From: Gammaproteobacteria bacterium
GTDB lineage: Bacteria > Pseudomonadota > Gammaproteobacteria > Pseudomonadales > Halieaceae
Length of the DNA stretch: 58,024 bases
Reading direction: 5' to 3'
NCBI GenBank assembly: GCA_024686215.1
Contig: JAIBDN010000010.1
Location: forward strand, 1-58,024
How positions within the stretch are numbered: the stretch's first letter is position 1; each line of letters starts with the position of its first letter. The translations under genes were made by a program, and so were the position numbers. Below the pieces are notes generated by a model that made no database searches, was not told where the DNA came from, and saw nothing but the letters and a program-made list of their open reading frames with translations. Positions 36,074 to 45,865 of the stretch are shown here, piece by piece.

Positions 36074-36113
36074 TATACTTTCGCGCTGAACTGCCCGCGC
36101 CTCTGGTGCGGGC
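36074..36113 (+). promoter_or_regulatory. Candidate mtaD promoter -10 and leader hairpin
   Basis: TATACT at 36074-36079 is a good -10; no matching -35 is obvious. Downstream, GCCCGC (36093-36098) and GCGGGC (36108-36113) can pair as a leader hairpin about 80 bases before the mtaD start. I see no known riboswitch consensus here. Confidence 0.35.
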
Positions 36114-36195
36114 TCTGCCAAGCTGGCGCCAGGATACAAAACCGGCTATTTATTGAGCAATTCTGGCGCGCACACCGGACCCGGACAGGACGCCA

Positions 36196-37530
36196 ATGAG
36201 CACAGCATTACAGGCGGTAGACACGCTTATTCATCCGGGCTGGATAGTGCCGGTGGTGCCTCGTGGCACGGTTCTGGAAAACTACAGCATCGCGCTCAGC
36301 GGCGACCGCATCAGTGCGCTGCTACCGCGCAAAGAAGCCGACAATATCCAGGCCAACCGCGTACTGGAATTACCCCAACACGCTCTCATGCCGGGGCTGA
36401 TCAACTGCCATGGTCACGCCGCAATGTCACTGCTGCGCGGGTTTGCCGACGACCAGCCCCTGATGGCCTGGCTGGAACAGCACATCTGGCCGGCCGAGGC
36501 GGCGCATGTCAGTGCACAGTTCGTGCGTGACGGTACGGAACTGGCTATTGCCGAGATGATACGCAGCGGCACCACCACATTCAGCGATATGTACTTTTTC
36601 CCCGATGCCAGTGCAGAAACCGCCCAACGGCTGGGCATGCGTTGCCAGATAAGCTTTCCCGTACTGGATTTTCCGACAGCCTGGGCACAAAACGCCGATG
36701 AATACATCAGCAAAGGCCTGGCGGTGCGCCACGACCTCAGGCACAGCGACCTGATCAGCGTGTGTTTTGGGCCACACGCGCCCTATACCGTGTCTGAGGA
36801 GAATTTGTCCAAGGTGGTCATGTTGGCGGCGGAGCTGGATGTCGGAGCGCAAATTCACCTGCATGAGAGCAAGGGGGAAGTCCTGCGCGCGGTAGAACAA
36901 AACGGCGAGCGCCCCATCGACACCCTGCACCGCCTGGGCATGATCGGCCCGCGAACCCAGTGTGTGCATATGACCGACCTGGGCGACCAGGACATATCCT
37001 TGCTAGCGCAAACGGGTGCCAGCGTGGTGCACTGCCCGCAATCCAATATGAAGCTGGCCTCAGGTAGTTGCCCGGTGCAAAAGCTTATCGAAAAAGGGGT
37101 CAACGTGGCATTGGGGACAGACGGTGCCGCCAGTAACAATGACCTGAACATGTTCGGGGAAATGCAAACTGCAGCACTGCTGGCCAAGCTCCACACTGGC
37201 GATGCCACCGCCTTGTCTGCGGCAGACGCACTGGCCATGGCCACTATAAACGGGGCCCGTGCACTTGGCCTGGAACAGCGCACCGGCAGCCTGGAGGTAG
37301 GCAAGCAGGCAGACCTGATCGCCGTTGACCTGTCGGGGCCGGAAACCCAGCCGCTGTATCACCCTCTATCGCAACTGGTGTACGCCTGCAACGGCAGCCA
37401 GGTCAGCCACAGCTGGATCGCGGGGCAAGTGGTCATGGAACAGCGACAACTTACCCACATTGACCTGAACGCCCTGTCAGCGCGTATTGATAGCTGGCAG
37501 GCAACCATCCATAAATCCGAAGAGCGTTAA
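36196..37530 (+). CDS. mtaD: 5-methylthioadenosine/S-adenosylhomocysteine deaminase family amidohydrolase
   Basis: A 444-residue TRZ/ATZ-type amidohydrolase. Metal-site motifs are [20 protein letters not shown] (H-x-H), [18 protein letters not shown] and [18 protein letters not shown]. In Pseudomonas aeruginosa the equivalent gene, also next to ubiG and gyrA, encodes methylthioadenosine deaminase, so the product probably deaminates methylthioadenosine (and perhaps S-adenosylhomocysteine) for methylthio salvage. AGGA lies seven bases before the ATG. It is the first gene of a tight run mtaD-ubiG-mupP-yciK, with two bases to ubiG. Confidence 0.9.
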   Translation: MSTALQAVDTLIHPGWIVPVVPRGTVLENYSIALSGDRISALLPRKEADNIQANRVLELPQHALMPGLINCHGHAAMSLLRGFADDQPLMAWLEQHIWPAEAAHVSAQFVRDGTELAIAEMIRSGTTTFSDMYFFPDASAETAQRLGMRCQISFPVLDFPTAWAQNADEYISKGLAVRHDLRHSDLISVCFGPHAPYTVSEENLSKVVMLAAELDVGAQIHLHESKGEVLRAVEQNGERPIDTLHRLGMIGPRTQCVHMTDLGDQDISLLAQTGASVVHCPQSNMKLASGSCPVQKLIEKGVNVALGTDGAASNNDLNMFGEMQTAALLAKLHTGDATALSAADALAMATINGARALGLEQRTGSLEVGKQADLIAVDLSGPETQPLYHPLSQLVYACNGSQVSHSWIAGQVVMEQRQLTHIDLNALSARIDSWQATIHKSEER

Positions 37531-37532
37531 CC

Positions 37533-38243
37533 ATGAGCAGCAACATTAACGTAGACCCCCAGGAGATCGCCAAGTTCGAGGCACTGGCCTCGCGCTGGTG
37601 GGATCGCAGCAGTGAATTCAAACCCTTGCACGAGATCAATCCCCTGCGCGCCAACTACATCGATGAACATTCGCCGGTCGCCGGAAAACGCTTGGTGGAT
37701 GTCGGCTGTGGCGGCGGCATCCTGGCTGAGGCCATGGCCCAGCGCGGCGCCGATGTCACCGGCATTGATATGGGAGAGGCTCCACTGGCTGTGGCCGAAT
37801 TGCACAAAGTGGAATCAGGCGTGGAGGTGGACTACCAACTGTCCACAGCAGAACAGCTGGCCGCGCGTGAACCCGAGAGTTTCGATATTGTGTGCTGCCT
37901 GGAGATGCTGGAGCACGTGCCAGACCCCGCGGCCGTGATCGCCGCTTGTGCCACCCTGGCCAAGCCCGGTGCGGCACTGTACTTTTCGACCATTAATCGC
38001 AACCCCAAGGCATTTGCCTTCGCCATTGTCGGTGCAGAGCACATCCTGCAGCTGTTGCCTGCGGGCACTCACGAGTACGCGAAGTTCATCAAACCCTCTG
38101 AGCTTGGCAGCTGGATTCGCGATGCTGGCTTGCTCCTGCAAGACATGACCGGACTCACCTACAACCCGCTCACCCAACGTTACAAACTCAACCCCAGGGA
38201 CGTCGGCGTGAACTATAGGGTACGCGCGGTGAAGCCCGCATGA
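37533..38243 (+). CDS. ubiG: Ubiquinone biosynthesis O-methyltransferase
   Basis: A 236-residue SAM-dependent enzyme performing both O-methylations of ubiquinone synthesis. The N-terminal [20 protein letters not shown] and [12 protein letters not shown] are specific to Ubi[21 protein letters not shown] binds [19 protein letters not shown] follows. Length is standard. Its stop overlaps the next start by four bases (ATGA). It probably peripherally associates with the inner membrane through an amphipathic loop, as in E. coli. Confidence 0.96.
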   Translation: MSSNINVDPQEIAKFEALASRWWDRSSEFKPLHEINPLRANYIDEHSPVAGKRLVDVGCGGGILAEAMAQRGADVTGIDMGEAPLAVAELHKVESGVEVDYQLSTAEQLAAREPESFDIVCCLEMLEHVPDPAAVIAACATLAKPGAALYFSTINRNPKAFAFAIVGAEHILQLLPAGTHEYAKFIKPSELGSWIRDAGLLLQDMTGLTYNPLTQRYKLNPRDVGVNYRVRAVKPA

Positions 38244-38917
38244 GTCGTGCCGCAAACGGTTTGCGCGCCGTCATCTTCGACCTGGACGGCACCCTGGTAG
38301 ACACCGCTGACGAGTTTGTTCCGGTGGTACAGGCATTGCGTGCCGAACACGGACGCGAACCCATGGACGCCCAGCGCATTCGCGCCTCCGTATCCAATGG
38401 CGCCAGGGCCCTGGTGAGCCTTGGTCTGGACATGCATGAGGATGACCCTGGATTTGAAAGCAAACGGCTGCGCCTGCTGGACCTCTACAGCGAAGTTCTG
38501 GGCAGTATCGCGCGCCCCTACCCCGGCATCCTGGAGTTACTCGACGAATTACAGCAACGCGGTATTACCTGGGGCATAAGCACCAACAAACCAAAAGCCT
38601 ACACCGAGCCACTGATGCGCAAGCTCGACATGCAGCCCGCGGCGGGCAGCGTGGTGTGTCCCGACGACGTCACTAACCGCAAACCCCACCCGGAGTCTTT
38701 GTACCGCAATTGCCGCGAACTGGATTGTGCGCCGCACCAGGCGATTTATGTCGGTGACCACCTGCGAGATATAGAGGCCGGGCGCAGCGCAGGCATGTAT
38801 ACGATAGCGGCTGCCTACGGTTACATTGAACCTGGCGATGATCCCGCCCGGTGGGGCGCTGACGCGATTGCCGCCAACAGCACCGACCTTAGCGCACTGA
38901 TCCTGGCCAAACAGTAA
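38240..38917 (+). CDS. mupP: HAD phosphatase, probable N-acetylmuramic acid 6-phosphate phosphatase
   Basis: A 225-residue HAD subfamily IA phosphatase. The nucleophile motif [16 protein letters not shown], motif [12 protein letters not shown] and motif [22 protein letters not shown] are intact. By sequence alone it could be phosphoglycolate phosphatase (gph), but the order ubiG-phosphatase-yciK is that of Pseudomonas mupP, which dephosphorylates MurNAc-6-P in the peptidoglycan recycling route that bypasses de novo synthesis. I therefore prefer mupP. It overlaps ubiG by four bases and is 12 bases from yciK. Confidence 0.85.
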   Translation: MSRAANGLRAVIFDLDGTLVDTADEFVPVVQALRAEHGREPMDAQRIRASVSNGARALVSLGLDMHEDDPGFESKRLRLLDLYSEVLGSIARPYPGILELLDELQQRGITWGISTNKPKAYTEPLMRKLDMQPAAGSVVCPDDVTNRKPHPESLYRNCRELDCAPHQAIYVGDHLRDIEAGRSAGMYTIAAAYGYIEPGDDPARWGADAIAANSTDLSALILAKQ

Positions 38918-38929
38918 AGAGACAGCCCC

Positions 38930-39688
38930 ATGACAATTCATCATGCACCCGCCGACTACCACCCCCCCCGCGACCTGTTACACGGCAAAACCCTGTTGGT
39001 AACCGGTGCAGGCGACGGCATCGGCCGCGCCGCGGCACTCAGCTACGCGCAGCACGGCGCCACTGTCATTTTGCTGGGCCGTACCGCCAGCAAACTGGAA
39101 GCGGTCTATGATGAAATCGAGACAATGGGCGGCCCGCAACCCGGCATGGCAGAACTGGACCTGGCGGCAGCCACGCCGGAGAACTGCATCACCCTGGCTG
39201 CAGGCCTGGAGAGCGAATTTGGGCACATCGACGGCCTGCTGCATAACGCCAGCGTGCTGGGCGAGCGGCGCCCCATCGAAAGTGCGAATTACGCGGCCTG
39301 GCAGGAAGTGATGCAGGTAAACGTCAACGCCCAGTTCCTGCTGACGCGCTATCTGCTGCCTCTACTGCAAGCCGCGCCCAGTGCATCAATCATTCTTACC
39401 TCTTCAGGTGTAGGTCGCACCGGCAAGGCTTACTGGGGCGCCTACGCAGTTTCTAAATTTGCCACCGAGGGTTTCATGCAGGTCTTGGCCAGTGAGTTGG
39501 AAAACACGTCAAAGATACGGGTTAACAGCCTCAACCCCGGCGCCACCAACACCGCGATGCGGCGCACGGCCTATCCTGCGGAGCACCCGGATACCAATCC
39601 GTCTGCTGCAGACATTATGGCCTGCTATCTGTATTTGATGGGGGATGACAGCCGCGACGTCACCGGGCAGATGTTTGCGGCTCAATAG
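38930..39688 (+). CDS. yciK: YciK-family short-chain dehydrogenase
   Basis: A 252-residue classical SDR. It has the cofactor loop LVTGAGDGIGRAAALSYAQH, the structural HNASVLGERRPI, catalytic Ser in IILTSSGVGRTG, and AYWGAYAVSKFATEGF holding Y-x-x-x-K. The N-terminal HHAPADYHPPRDLLHGKTLL is typical of YciK. The physiological substrate of YciK is not known. Its place after mupP and before rluB (here convergent) is conserved in gammaproteobacteria. Confidence 0.9.
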   Translation: MTIHHAPADYHPPRDLLHGKTLLVTGAGDGIGRAAALSYAQHGATVILLGRTASKLEAVYDEIETMGGPQPGMAELDLAAATPENCITLAAGLESEFGHIDGLLHNASVLGERRPIESANYAAWQEVMQVNVNAQFLLTRYLLPLLQAAPSASIILTSSGVGRTGKAYWGAYAVSKFATEGFMQVLASELENTSKIRVNSLNPGATNTAMRRTAYPAEHPDTNPSAADIMACYLYLMGDDSRDVTGQMFAAQ

Positions 39689-39742
39689 ATAGATGTGGCG
39701 AGCCAGGCCGCGGGATGCATATTACGCACCCGCCAGGGGCGC

Positions 39743-40696
39743 TTACCTGGGTCGGCGCGGCCGGGACGACGTGGGGCCGCGACCACCGCGCTTACCGAAC
39801 TGACGCTCCATCACTTCACGTTCTTTGACCGTGGTGCGCTGCACATCTTTGATCGGTAGATCTGTCATGCGGTACAGACTTTTGATTTCCTTATTATCGA
39901 GTTCCACCCACTGCCCCTGTTTGACCCGCGAAGGGATAAACACGTCACCGTAGCGCACCCTTTTCAAGCGCGACACGGTAAGGCCCTGGGATTCCCACAA
40001 ACGGCGCACCTCGCGATTGCGACCCTCCATCAGCACCACATAGAACCAGTGATTAATGCCGTCTCCACCACCGTCCTGGATATCCGCAAACCGGGCCACA
40101 CCGTCCTCCAGCGTGACGCCTTCCAGCATGCGCGCCAGCATTGACTCATCCCACTCGCCCATTACGCGCACCATATACTCACGCTCAATATTGGACGACG
40201 GATGCATCAGGGCATTGGCCAGGTCACCGTCAGTGGTAAACAACAACAGGCCCGAGGTGTTGTAATCCAGGCGACCGATGGATATCCAACGTCCGGATTT
40301 CAGTTTTGGCAAACGTGCGAAAACCGTGCGCCTGCCCTGGGGGTCATCGCGCGTGCATACTTCTGCAGTGGGCTTGTGATAAAGAATACAGCGAGTTTTT
40401 TCTGCCGGAACCCGCTCCAGCGGCTTGCTGTCTACCACTATGCGAGATTTATCGTCTACCCTGTCGCCCAACTTGGCCGTCTTGCCATTGACGTCAATAC
40501 GCCCGGCCTGAATCCAGGTCTCCATTTCACGCCGGGAGCCCAGACCACAGCGGGCCAGGACTTTCTGTAATTTCTCACCGGGTATGGGCTTGTTCTCTGC
40601 GCTCTCGGTAGTTTCGGGATCGACAGGGGTTTTACTCTCAACGGGTGAACGCTGGGGGCGGCGAGCACCGGCTCCTCTGGATGGTTTACGACTCAT
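39743..40696 (-). CDS. rluB: RluB-family 23S rRNA pseudouridine synthase
   Basis: A 317-residue enzyme making pseudouridine in 23S rRNA (position 2605 in E. coli). I start at the ATG at 40696 ([13 protein letters not shown]); the frame extends to 40759 inside scpB, without a ribosome site. After a basic N-tail comes the S4 RNA-binding domain ([20 protein letters not shown]), then the RsuA/RluB catalytic core with [20 protein letters not shown] carrying the catalytic Asp, and [21 protein letters not shown] basic, Arg/Pro-rich C-tail is typical of RluB. It is downstream of scpB on the same strand, an order widely conserved. Confidence 0.92.
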   Translation of the reverse strand: MSRKPSRGAGARRPQRSPVESKTPVDPETTESAENKPIPGEKLQKVLARCGLGSRREMETWIQAGRIDVNGKTAKLGDRVDDKSRIVVDSKPLERVPAEKTRCILYHKPTAEVCTRDDPQGRRTVFARLPKLKSGRWISIGRLDYNTSGLLLFTTDGDLANALMHPSSNIEREYMVRVMGEWDESMLARMLEGVTLEDGVARFADIQDGGGDGINHWFYVVLMEGRNREVRRLWESQGLTVSRLKRVRYGDVFIPSRVKQGQWVELDNKEIKSLYRMTDLPIKDVQRTTVKEREVMERQFGKRGGRGPTSSRPRRPR

Positions 40697-40709
40697 AGGA
40701 TAGTGGGTC

Positions 40710-41684
40710 TCAGGCCCGGGTTTCAGATTCGGTGCCTTCCGCGCCGGGTTCGCCGTCATCGGCAGCGCCGTCTATGTCTTGCTGCTCTTCGCTATCTGCG
40801 GCCTGCGGTTCGGAAAACCTGGCGGCGACGGCTGCGAGATCCAGGGGAGTGGTATCTGCAAGACTGGCTTCTTGTTCGAGATCAGTCGCCTCTTCGGACT
40901 CCCCTGCAGGGACTGCTGGCGCAGCTACATCCTGTTCTGGCTCAGGCGTCTGCTCTGCTATCGCTGCGCTTTGCTCGACAGTATCAGTGGTGTCGCCAGT
41001 GTCCTCGTGTTCGGCCTGCGCGCCCTCCTCTGTGGCGGCAGGTACGTGCTCTGTGCCCCCTACAACTGTAAGGCCCGGCATGCCCCCGTCTTGTTCGGCA
41101 GCACCGCTATCGAGGCCCGGGACAGGATCAGTAAAGCCGAGTTCAGCGTTCAGTGTTTCCAGGTCGCGTATCTCCGCCAGCGCGGGTAATTGATCCAGGC
41201 TTTTCAGGTTGAAATAGTCCAGGAACTGGCGTGTAGTGGCATACATCGCCGGGCGACCAGGCACATCGCGGTGGCCAACCACGCGAATCCACTCACGCTC
41301 GTGCAGGGTTTTGACAATATTGGAGCTCACCGCGACACCGCGAATTTCCTCGATTTCACCGCGGGTAATGGGCTGGCGATAGGCTATCAGCGCCAGGGTT
41401 TCCAGCAGTGCGCGGGAGTACTTCTGCGGACGCTCCTGCCACAGTCGCGCCACCCAGGGGCTCAATGACTGGCGTACCTGAAAGCGAAAACCGCTGGCCA
41501 CTTCCTGCAGTTCGAAACCGCGCTCGTCACAACGCTCGGCAACTTCTTTAAGCGCCTCACGTATAGCGGTATTTTCCGGGCGCTCATGCTCTTCAAACAG
41601 CTCGCCCAGTTGTGGCACGGTCATCGGCCTACCCGCTGCCAGCAGTGCGCCTTCGATAATCTGCACCAAGCCTATTTCCGACAT
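40710..41684 (-). CDS. scpB: Segregation and condensation protein ScpB, with long acidic tail
   Basis: A 324-residue SMC-partner protein. Residues 1-185 form the two winged-helix domains of Scp[41 protein letters not shown] and [20 protein letters not shown] are diagnostic. Residues 195-324 are an additional tail rich in Glu, Ala, Asp and Thr and poor in hydrophobics, so probably disordered; usual ScpB is about 180-220 residues, though tails occur in Pseudomonas-type relatives. ScpB dimers bind ScpA and Smc or function in MksB-like complexes. It begins just after scpA on the same strand. Confidence 0.93.
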   Translation of the reverse strand: MSEIGLVQIIEGALLAAGRPMTVPQLGELFEEHERPENTAIREALKEVAERCDERGFELQEVASGFRFQVRQSLSPWVARLWQERPQKYSRALLETLALIAYRQPITRGEIEEIRGVAVSSNIVKTLHEREWIRVVGHRDVPGRPAMYATTRQFLDYFNLKSLDQLPALAEIRDLETLNAELGFTDPVPGLDSGAAEQDGGMPGLTVVGGTEHVPAATEEGAQAEHEDTGDTTDTVEQSAAIAEQTPEPEQDVAAPAVPAGESEEATDLEQEASLADTTPLDLAAVAARFSEPQAADSEEQQDIDGAADDGEPGAEGTESETRA

Positions 41685-41687
41685 AAC

Positions 41688-42599
41688 TTATTCCGACCTT
41701 GCCTTAACGTGGATGGGACCGAAGCTTTCGGTCTGCACGATCTCCACCAATGCTTCCTTGATTAATTCCATTACCGCCAGGAAGGTCACAACCACCCCGA
41801 GGCGGCCTTCCTGCGCCGTAAACAACGACACGAAAGGTACAAACTGCTGTCCGGACAGCTTTTCCAGCACATCCGACATACGCTCCCGGGTGGACAGGGC
41901 CTCACGCTGAATATGGTGACTTTCGTACATATCTGCACGTCGCAAAACGTCTCCCAGGGCCAACAGTAGCTCGCGCATGTCTACATCAGGGTCCGGGCGG
42001 GTGCGATTAATATCGGGCGGATTGGCACTGCCCACCCAGGTATCACGTTCCAGGCGCGGCATTTCTTCGATGTCCTCCGCCACCTTCTTAAAGCGTTCGT
42101 ACTCCTGCAGGCGACGTATCAACTGCGCCCGGGGGTCTTCTTCGTCATCTTCTATGCCGGTAGAACGCGGCAGCAACATGCGTGACTTGATCTCGGCCAG
42201 CATCGCTGCCATCAACAGATACTCTGCAGCCAACTCAAACTGCATGGCGTCCATCAGGTCCACGTAGTGCATGTACTGTTCGGTAATTTTCGAGACGTCC
42301 ACTTCCAGGATATCCAGATTCTGCCGCCTGATCAGGTACAGCAGTAAATCCAGCGGGCCCTCAAAGGCCTCGAGAAACACCTCCAGAGCCTGGGGTGGGA
42401 TATACAAATCCTTGGGGAGTTCGGTGACCGCCTGGCCCAACACTACGGCAAAAGGCATTTCACCCTGCTGTGGTCCGGTGGAATCGTACTGGCTGACGGG
42501 GCTAGCCACGTCGCCTTCGGCCGCTGCAGGAGCTTCGGGATTGGTTTCGTTGGCTGACACGTCGTTGCTACCCATTTTAATGTAAGGCGCCTGGGGCAC
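41688..42599 (-). CDS. scpA: Segregation and condensation protein ScpA
   Basis: A 303-residue kleisin that links the heads of the SMC dimer. Core motifs are LEAFEGPLDLLLYLIRRQNL near residue 75 and EYLLMAAMLAEIKSRMLLPR near 130; the C-terminal winged helix contains VVVTFLAVMELIKEALVEIV. A poorly conserved N-tail of about 65 residues precedes the core. The start is a GTG at 42599 with CAGGT upstream; an ATG at 42575 is an alternative without ribosome site. The stop is three bases before scpB. Confidence 0.93.
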   Translation of the reverse strand: MPQAPYIKMGSNDVSANETNPEAPAAAEGDVASPVSQYDSTGPQQGEMPFAVVLGQAVTELPKDLYIPPQALEVFLEAFEGPLDLLLYLIRRQNLDILEVDVSKITEQYMHYVDLMDAMQFELAAEYLLMAAMLAEIKSRMLLPRSTGIEDDEEDPRAQLIRRLQEYERFKKVAEDIEEMPRLERDTWVGSANPPDINRTRPDPDVDMRELLLALGDVLRRADMYESHHIQREALSTRERMSDVLEKLSGQQFVPFVSLFTAQEGRLGVVVTFLAVMELIKEALVEIVQTESFGPIHVKARSE

Positions 42600-42610
42600 A
42601 GTATACCTGA

Positions 42611-43234
42611 CTAATCTTCAAAAGGCGCAACATCTCCCTTGCCGGCACGCAACACCAGCGGCACATCATCCGCCAGATCCACGACCGTGGTTGCCTCCAT
42701 GCCGCAGTAGCCACCGTCGATTACCAGGTCGACCTCGTGTTCAAGAATTTCACGAATATCGTAGGGGTCAATAAGGGGCAGATCTTCCCCCGGCATGATC
42801 AGGGTGACACTCATCAGTGGCTCGCCCAGATCCTCCAGCAACGCCGAGGCCACACGATTATCCGGCACTCTCAGACCCACCGTCTTGCGTTTGGGGTGCA
42901 TCAGCCGCCGGGGGACTTCAGACGTGGCCTTAAGAATGAAGGTATAAGGCCCAGGTGTGCAGTGCCGCAGCAGCCGGTAAGCGCTATTGTCCACCTTGGC
43001 GTAAGTGGATATCTCCGACAGATCTCGGCATACCAGGGTGAAATTATGGCGGTCGTCGAGCTTGCGAATACGGCGAATTCTATCCAGCGCGCTCTTGTCA
43101 CCGATATGGCACCCAAGGGCATAGGCGGAGTCGGTGGGATAGACCACTACCCCGCCCTGGCGGATAATATCCACGGCCTGACTCACCAGGCGCGCCTGGG
43201 GATTATCCGGATGTATCTGGAAAAACTGACTCAA
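42611..43234 (-). CDS. yciO: Sua5/YciO/YrdC-family protein (YciO type)
   Basis: A 207-residue YrdC-fold protein. Members include the threonylcarbamoyl-AMP synthases of tRNA t6A formation; the YciO branch is separate and its role is less clear. Visible are GGVVVYPTDSAYALGCHIGD, the nucleotide-binding K-x-R-x-x equivalents in IRRIRKLDDRHNFTLVCRDL, and TPGPYTFILKATSEVPRRLM. The order rluB-scpB-scpA-yciO-PHP resembles E. coli rluB-yciO-rnm, supporting YciO. It begins six bases after the PHP gene. Confidence 0.88.
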   Translation of the reverse strand: MSQFFQIHPDNPQARLVSQAVDIIRQGGVVVYPTDSAYALGCHIGDKSALDRIRRIRKLDDRHNFTLVCRDLSEISTYAKVDNSAYRLLRHCTPGPYTFILKATSEVPRRLMHPKRKTVGLRVPDNRVASALLEDLGEPLMSVTLIMPGEDLPLIDPYDIREILEHEVDLVIDGGYCGMEATTVVDLADDVPLVLRAGKGDVAPFED

Positions 43235-43240
43235 GGTTAA

Positions 43241-44119
43241 CTACGCTCCCGGTGCTGGAGAAGAGGTTGCAAAGCGTTCCCAAACACCGCGCAGCCCATC
43301 AAGTGGCGGTAATTCTACACCGAGTTGCGCAGCGTAGGGCGCATCACGATGAAAATCACTGCCCAGGGATACCTCCAGTTCCAATTCTGTGGCCAGTCGC
43401 GCCAGTTGTCCCGTCTGGTCAGGGCTCTGCCTGCCGCTGAGCAGTTCGATGGCTGCGCCACCAGCGGCCGCGAAGTCTATTACCAGACGGCGCAGCTTCA
43501 TGCGCGTAAAACGGTACTTCAGAGGGTGGGCCAGTATCGCCACACCGCCCGCGGCCACAATCCACTCAGTGACCTCAGCCAACCCTGGCCAGAAGGCCTT
43601 CACATCGCCAATCTTACCCTGGCCCAGATAGCGGTCGAAAGCCTGACTATGATCCGCTACATGTCCCTGCTCGACCATCCAGGTGGCAAAATGCGGGCGC
43701 CCCAATTGACTGGTTCCCGCCTCGGCCCTGGCCCCTTCCAGCGCGCCGGGAAAGCCCTGCTTCTCCAGCCGCTGGGCAATCTTGATACCGCGCTCACGCC
43801 GCGCCCGGTCAAGCCGCGCCAACCCCTCGCGCATAACCGGGGCCGCCACATCCATATCCAGGCCCAGCACATGAATGGTGGTACCGGACCAGCGGCAGGA
43901 AAATTCTACGCCCGATAGCAACCGCATAGACGAAGATTTGTGCGTATAATAATCTGCTGCCGCTTGATAACCCGCCACGGTGTCGTGGTCGGTGATCGCC
44001 AGCAGCTCAATGTTTCTCGCCAGCGCCCGCTCTATCATCTCGCTGGGCTGCAGCGCGCCGTCAGAAGCAGTGGTGTGGGTATGGAAGTCGATCAGCACAA
44101 TCTTTACACTTAGCGCCAC
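43241..44119 (-). CDS. rnm: PHP-domain phosphoesterase (RNase AM/YciV type)
   Basis: A 292-residue PHP phosphoesterase. Metal motifs are IDFHTHTTASDGALQPSEMI (H-x-H), LLAITDHDTVAGYQAAADYY (D-H-D), LLSGVEFSC (Glu), GGVAILAHPLKY (His) and VSLGSDFHRDAPYAAQLG (D-x-H). Its E. coli counterpart, next to yciO, is a 5'-3' exoribonuclease that also hydrolyses 3',5'-nucleotide bisphosphates and matures rRNA 5' ends. The start is a GTG at 44119; an in-frame GTG at 44098 is closer to the domain. Adjacent to yciO by six bases and divergent from yciB. Confidence 0.9.
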   Translation of the reverse strand: MALSVKIVLIDFHTHTTASDGALQPSEMIERALARNIELLAITDHDTVAGYQAAADYYTHKSSSMRLLSGVEFSCRWSGTTIHVLGLDMDVAAPVMREGLARLDRARRERGIKIAQRLEKQGFPGALEGARAEAGTSQLGRPHFATWMVEQGHVADHSQAFDRYLGQGKIGDVKAFWPGLAEVTEWIVAAGGVAILAHPLKYRFTRMKLRRLVIDFAAAGGAAIELLSGRQSPDQTGQLARLATELELEVSLGSDFHRDAPYAAQLGVELPPLDGLRGVWERFATSSPAPGA

Positions 44120-44193
44120 GCACCGGAGTCAACCGGTTCGGGCTCAATAATTAAGGAAGCGGGCATGGTAACAGCCGCAGTACACCAGAATCC

Positions 44194-44790
44194 ATGAAGC
44201 AATTAGCCGAATTTGTACCTATTGTCCTGTTTTTCATTGTTTACCAGTTAAAAGGTGAAAATGTCTCCCTGGGCAGCTGGGAATACACCTTTGATGGCAT
44301 TTTTAGCGCCACTGCCGTGCTGATGGCGGCAACTGCACTGCAGGTTGCTTTCAACTATGCGCTTACCCGGGAATTCGAAAAGCGGCAGGTATGGTTACTC
44401 CTGGCAGTAGTGATTTTCGGTGGCGCGACGCTGGTTTTTCGCAACCAGATGTTTATTCAATGGAAACCCACCATCTTTAACTGGGTACTGGCCGTCGCTT
44501 TTGGCGGTTCCCAGTTTGTCGGTGACAAAAACCTGATGGAGCGCACCCTGGGAAGCCAGATTCACCTGCCAAAAACCGTGTGGACTCGACTCAATGGGTT
44601 GTGGGTAGCCAATTTTGCTATCGTGGGGGCACTCAACCTGGTAGTGGCCTACGGCTACAGTGAAGAGGCCTGGGTCAGCTATAAGCTGTACTCGGCCATC
44701 GGCTTTACCTTGCTTCTTACCCTACTCACCGCTCTGCTGATCAGCCCGCACCTGAAAGAAGAGCCGCTAACTGAAGAACGGGAAACCTAA
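44194..44790 (+). CDS. yciB: Inner membrane-spanning protein YciB (intracellular septation protein A)
   Basis: A 198-residue protein with five membrane helices. The start, MKQLAEFVPIVLFFIVYQLK, the loop NQMFIQWKPTIFNWVLAVAF and WTRLNGLWVANFAIVGALNL are diagnostic of YciB/IspZ. It is associated with cell envelope maintenance and septation, and acts with YciA/YciC-type proteins in E. coli; its biochemical role is uncertain. It is followed after three bases by a YciI gene. Confidence 0.93.
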   Translation: MKQLAEFVPIVLFFIVYQLKGENVSLGSWEYTFDGIFSATAVLMAATALQVAFNYALTREFEKRQVWLLLAVVIFGGATLVFRNQMFIQWKPTIFNWVLAVAFGGSQFVGDKNLMERTLGSQIHLPKTVWTRLNGLWVANFAIVGALNLVVAYGYSEEAWVSYKLYSAIGFTLLLTLLTALLISPHLKEEPLTEERET

Positions 44791-44793
44791 GGT

Positions 44794-45093
44794 ATGCACT
44801 ACGCTATCCTCTGTGAAGATATCGCCAATAGCCTGCCGCTGCGCCAACAGGCCAGACCCGCCCACCTCGAGCGCATACAAACACTGGTAGACCAGGGGCG
44901 CCTACTGGTGGCTGGCCCGCATCCAGCACTGGACACCGAGGATCCCGGCGATGCCGGTTTCACTGGCAGCCTGATCATCGCCGAATTTGACAGTCTGGAG
45001 GCCGCCACTGCATGGGCAGACGCCGACCCGTACGTGGAGGCCGGTGTGTTCAGCAAGGTCATCGTAAAACCCTATAAGGTTGTACTGCCTTAA
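44794..45093 (+). CDS. yciI: YciI-family protein
   Basis: A 99-residue ferredoxin-like-fold protein of the YciI (YCII) family: [20 protein letters not shown], the His of [20 protein letters not shown] that is the conserved putative catalytic His, GPHPALD and [20 protein letters not shown]. Family members are suspected dehalogenase- or isomerase-like enzymes; no activity is established for the E. coli protein. Close spacing suggests cotranscription with yciB. Confidence 0.9.
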   Translation: MHYAILCEDIANSLPLRQQARPAHLERIQTLVDQGRLLVAGPHPALDTEDPGDAGFTGSLIIAEFDSLEAATAWADADPYVEAGVFSKVIVKPYKVVLP

Positions 45094-45155
45094 TTTTTTC
45101 CGCCACTGGGGGTAACATAGCCCCTTTTCGCCCATTGGATACTAAGGACTTTATT

Positions 45156-45830
45156 TTGCGACGTGCAATACCTCTAATGCTATTAACCCTACTGTTCATC
45201 GGCGCTGCTCAGGCACAGGACGTACGCTATGTTAGCGACAAACAGTTCGTGCCACTGCGCAGCGGCGCCGGCAGTGATTATCGTATCGTCCACCGTGGTA
45301 TACCATCAGGCACGCGGCTAAAGGTCGCGCGCACGTCAAGCAACGGTGAGTGGGCTGAAATCACCACCGACCGCGGCACCAGTGGCTGGATCCGAACTCA
45401 GTACCTGATGCAGGAAATGCCCGCCCAAAATAAAGTAGACGCCGCTGTAAAACGCGCCGCTGAAGCTACAGCAAAAAGCACCGCCCTGGGCAATGAACTG
45501 TCAGCACTGCAAGCACAACGTGCAGAGCTGGAAGGACAGCTCGACAGCAATGGCTCTGAACTCGGCAGCGTGTCCGAAGAACTGGCGCAATTAAAGAAGA
45601 TTTCCGGCAATGCGGTGCAGCTCGACACCGACAATCGTCGCCTGGTGCTGGATTCGGAGAACTTGCGCTCGGAATTGGAAATGCTGAAAGCGGAAAGCCA
45701 GCGACTGCAGGACAAACTGGACAGCGAAGAATTCCTCAACGGTGCCCTGGCAGTATTACTCGGTGTCATCATTACCCTGGTGGTGCCGCGACTGTGGCCC
45801 AAACGTCGCAAGAGTTCCAGCTGGGCCTGA
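45156..45830 (+). CDS. SH3-domain coiled-coil membrane protein (TIGR04211 type)
   Basis: A 224-residue exported protein. A TTG at 45156 with AAGGA seven bases upstream is the likely start; another TTG at 45135 lies upstream of that ribosome site. A signal peptide (PLMLLTLLFIGAAQA) is followed by a bacterial SH3 domain, VRYVSDKQFVPLRSGAGSDY through GTSGWIRTQYLM, then a coiled coil of about 90 residues (SALQAQRAELEGQLDSNGSE) and a C-terminal membrane helix (GALAVLLGVIITLVVPRLW) with basic tail. This layout is the TIGR04211 family, thought to sit at the envelope; function unknown. It precedes the cyclophilin gene. Confidence 0.88.
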   Translation: MRRAIPLMLLTLLFIGAAQAQDVRYVSDKQFVPLRSGAGSDYRIVHRGIPSGTRLKVARTSSNGEWAEITTDRGTSGWIRTQYLMQEMPAQNKVDAAVKRAAEATAKSTALGNELSALQAQRAELEGQLDSNGSELGSVSEELAQLKKISGNAVQLDTDNRRLVLDSENLRSELEMLKAESQRLQDKLDSEEFLNGALAVLLGVIITLVVPRLWPKRRKSSSWA

Positions 45831-45865
45831 TGATCGATCGCATTATTTTTGGAGAACATTTTGTC

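Noticed and set aside
40732..41193. Long rightward frames opposite scpB
   Set aside because: They are antisense to the low-complexity acidic tail of ScpB and are rich in Ser/Ala/Cys without any recognisable domain; composition explains their length.
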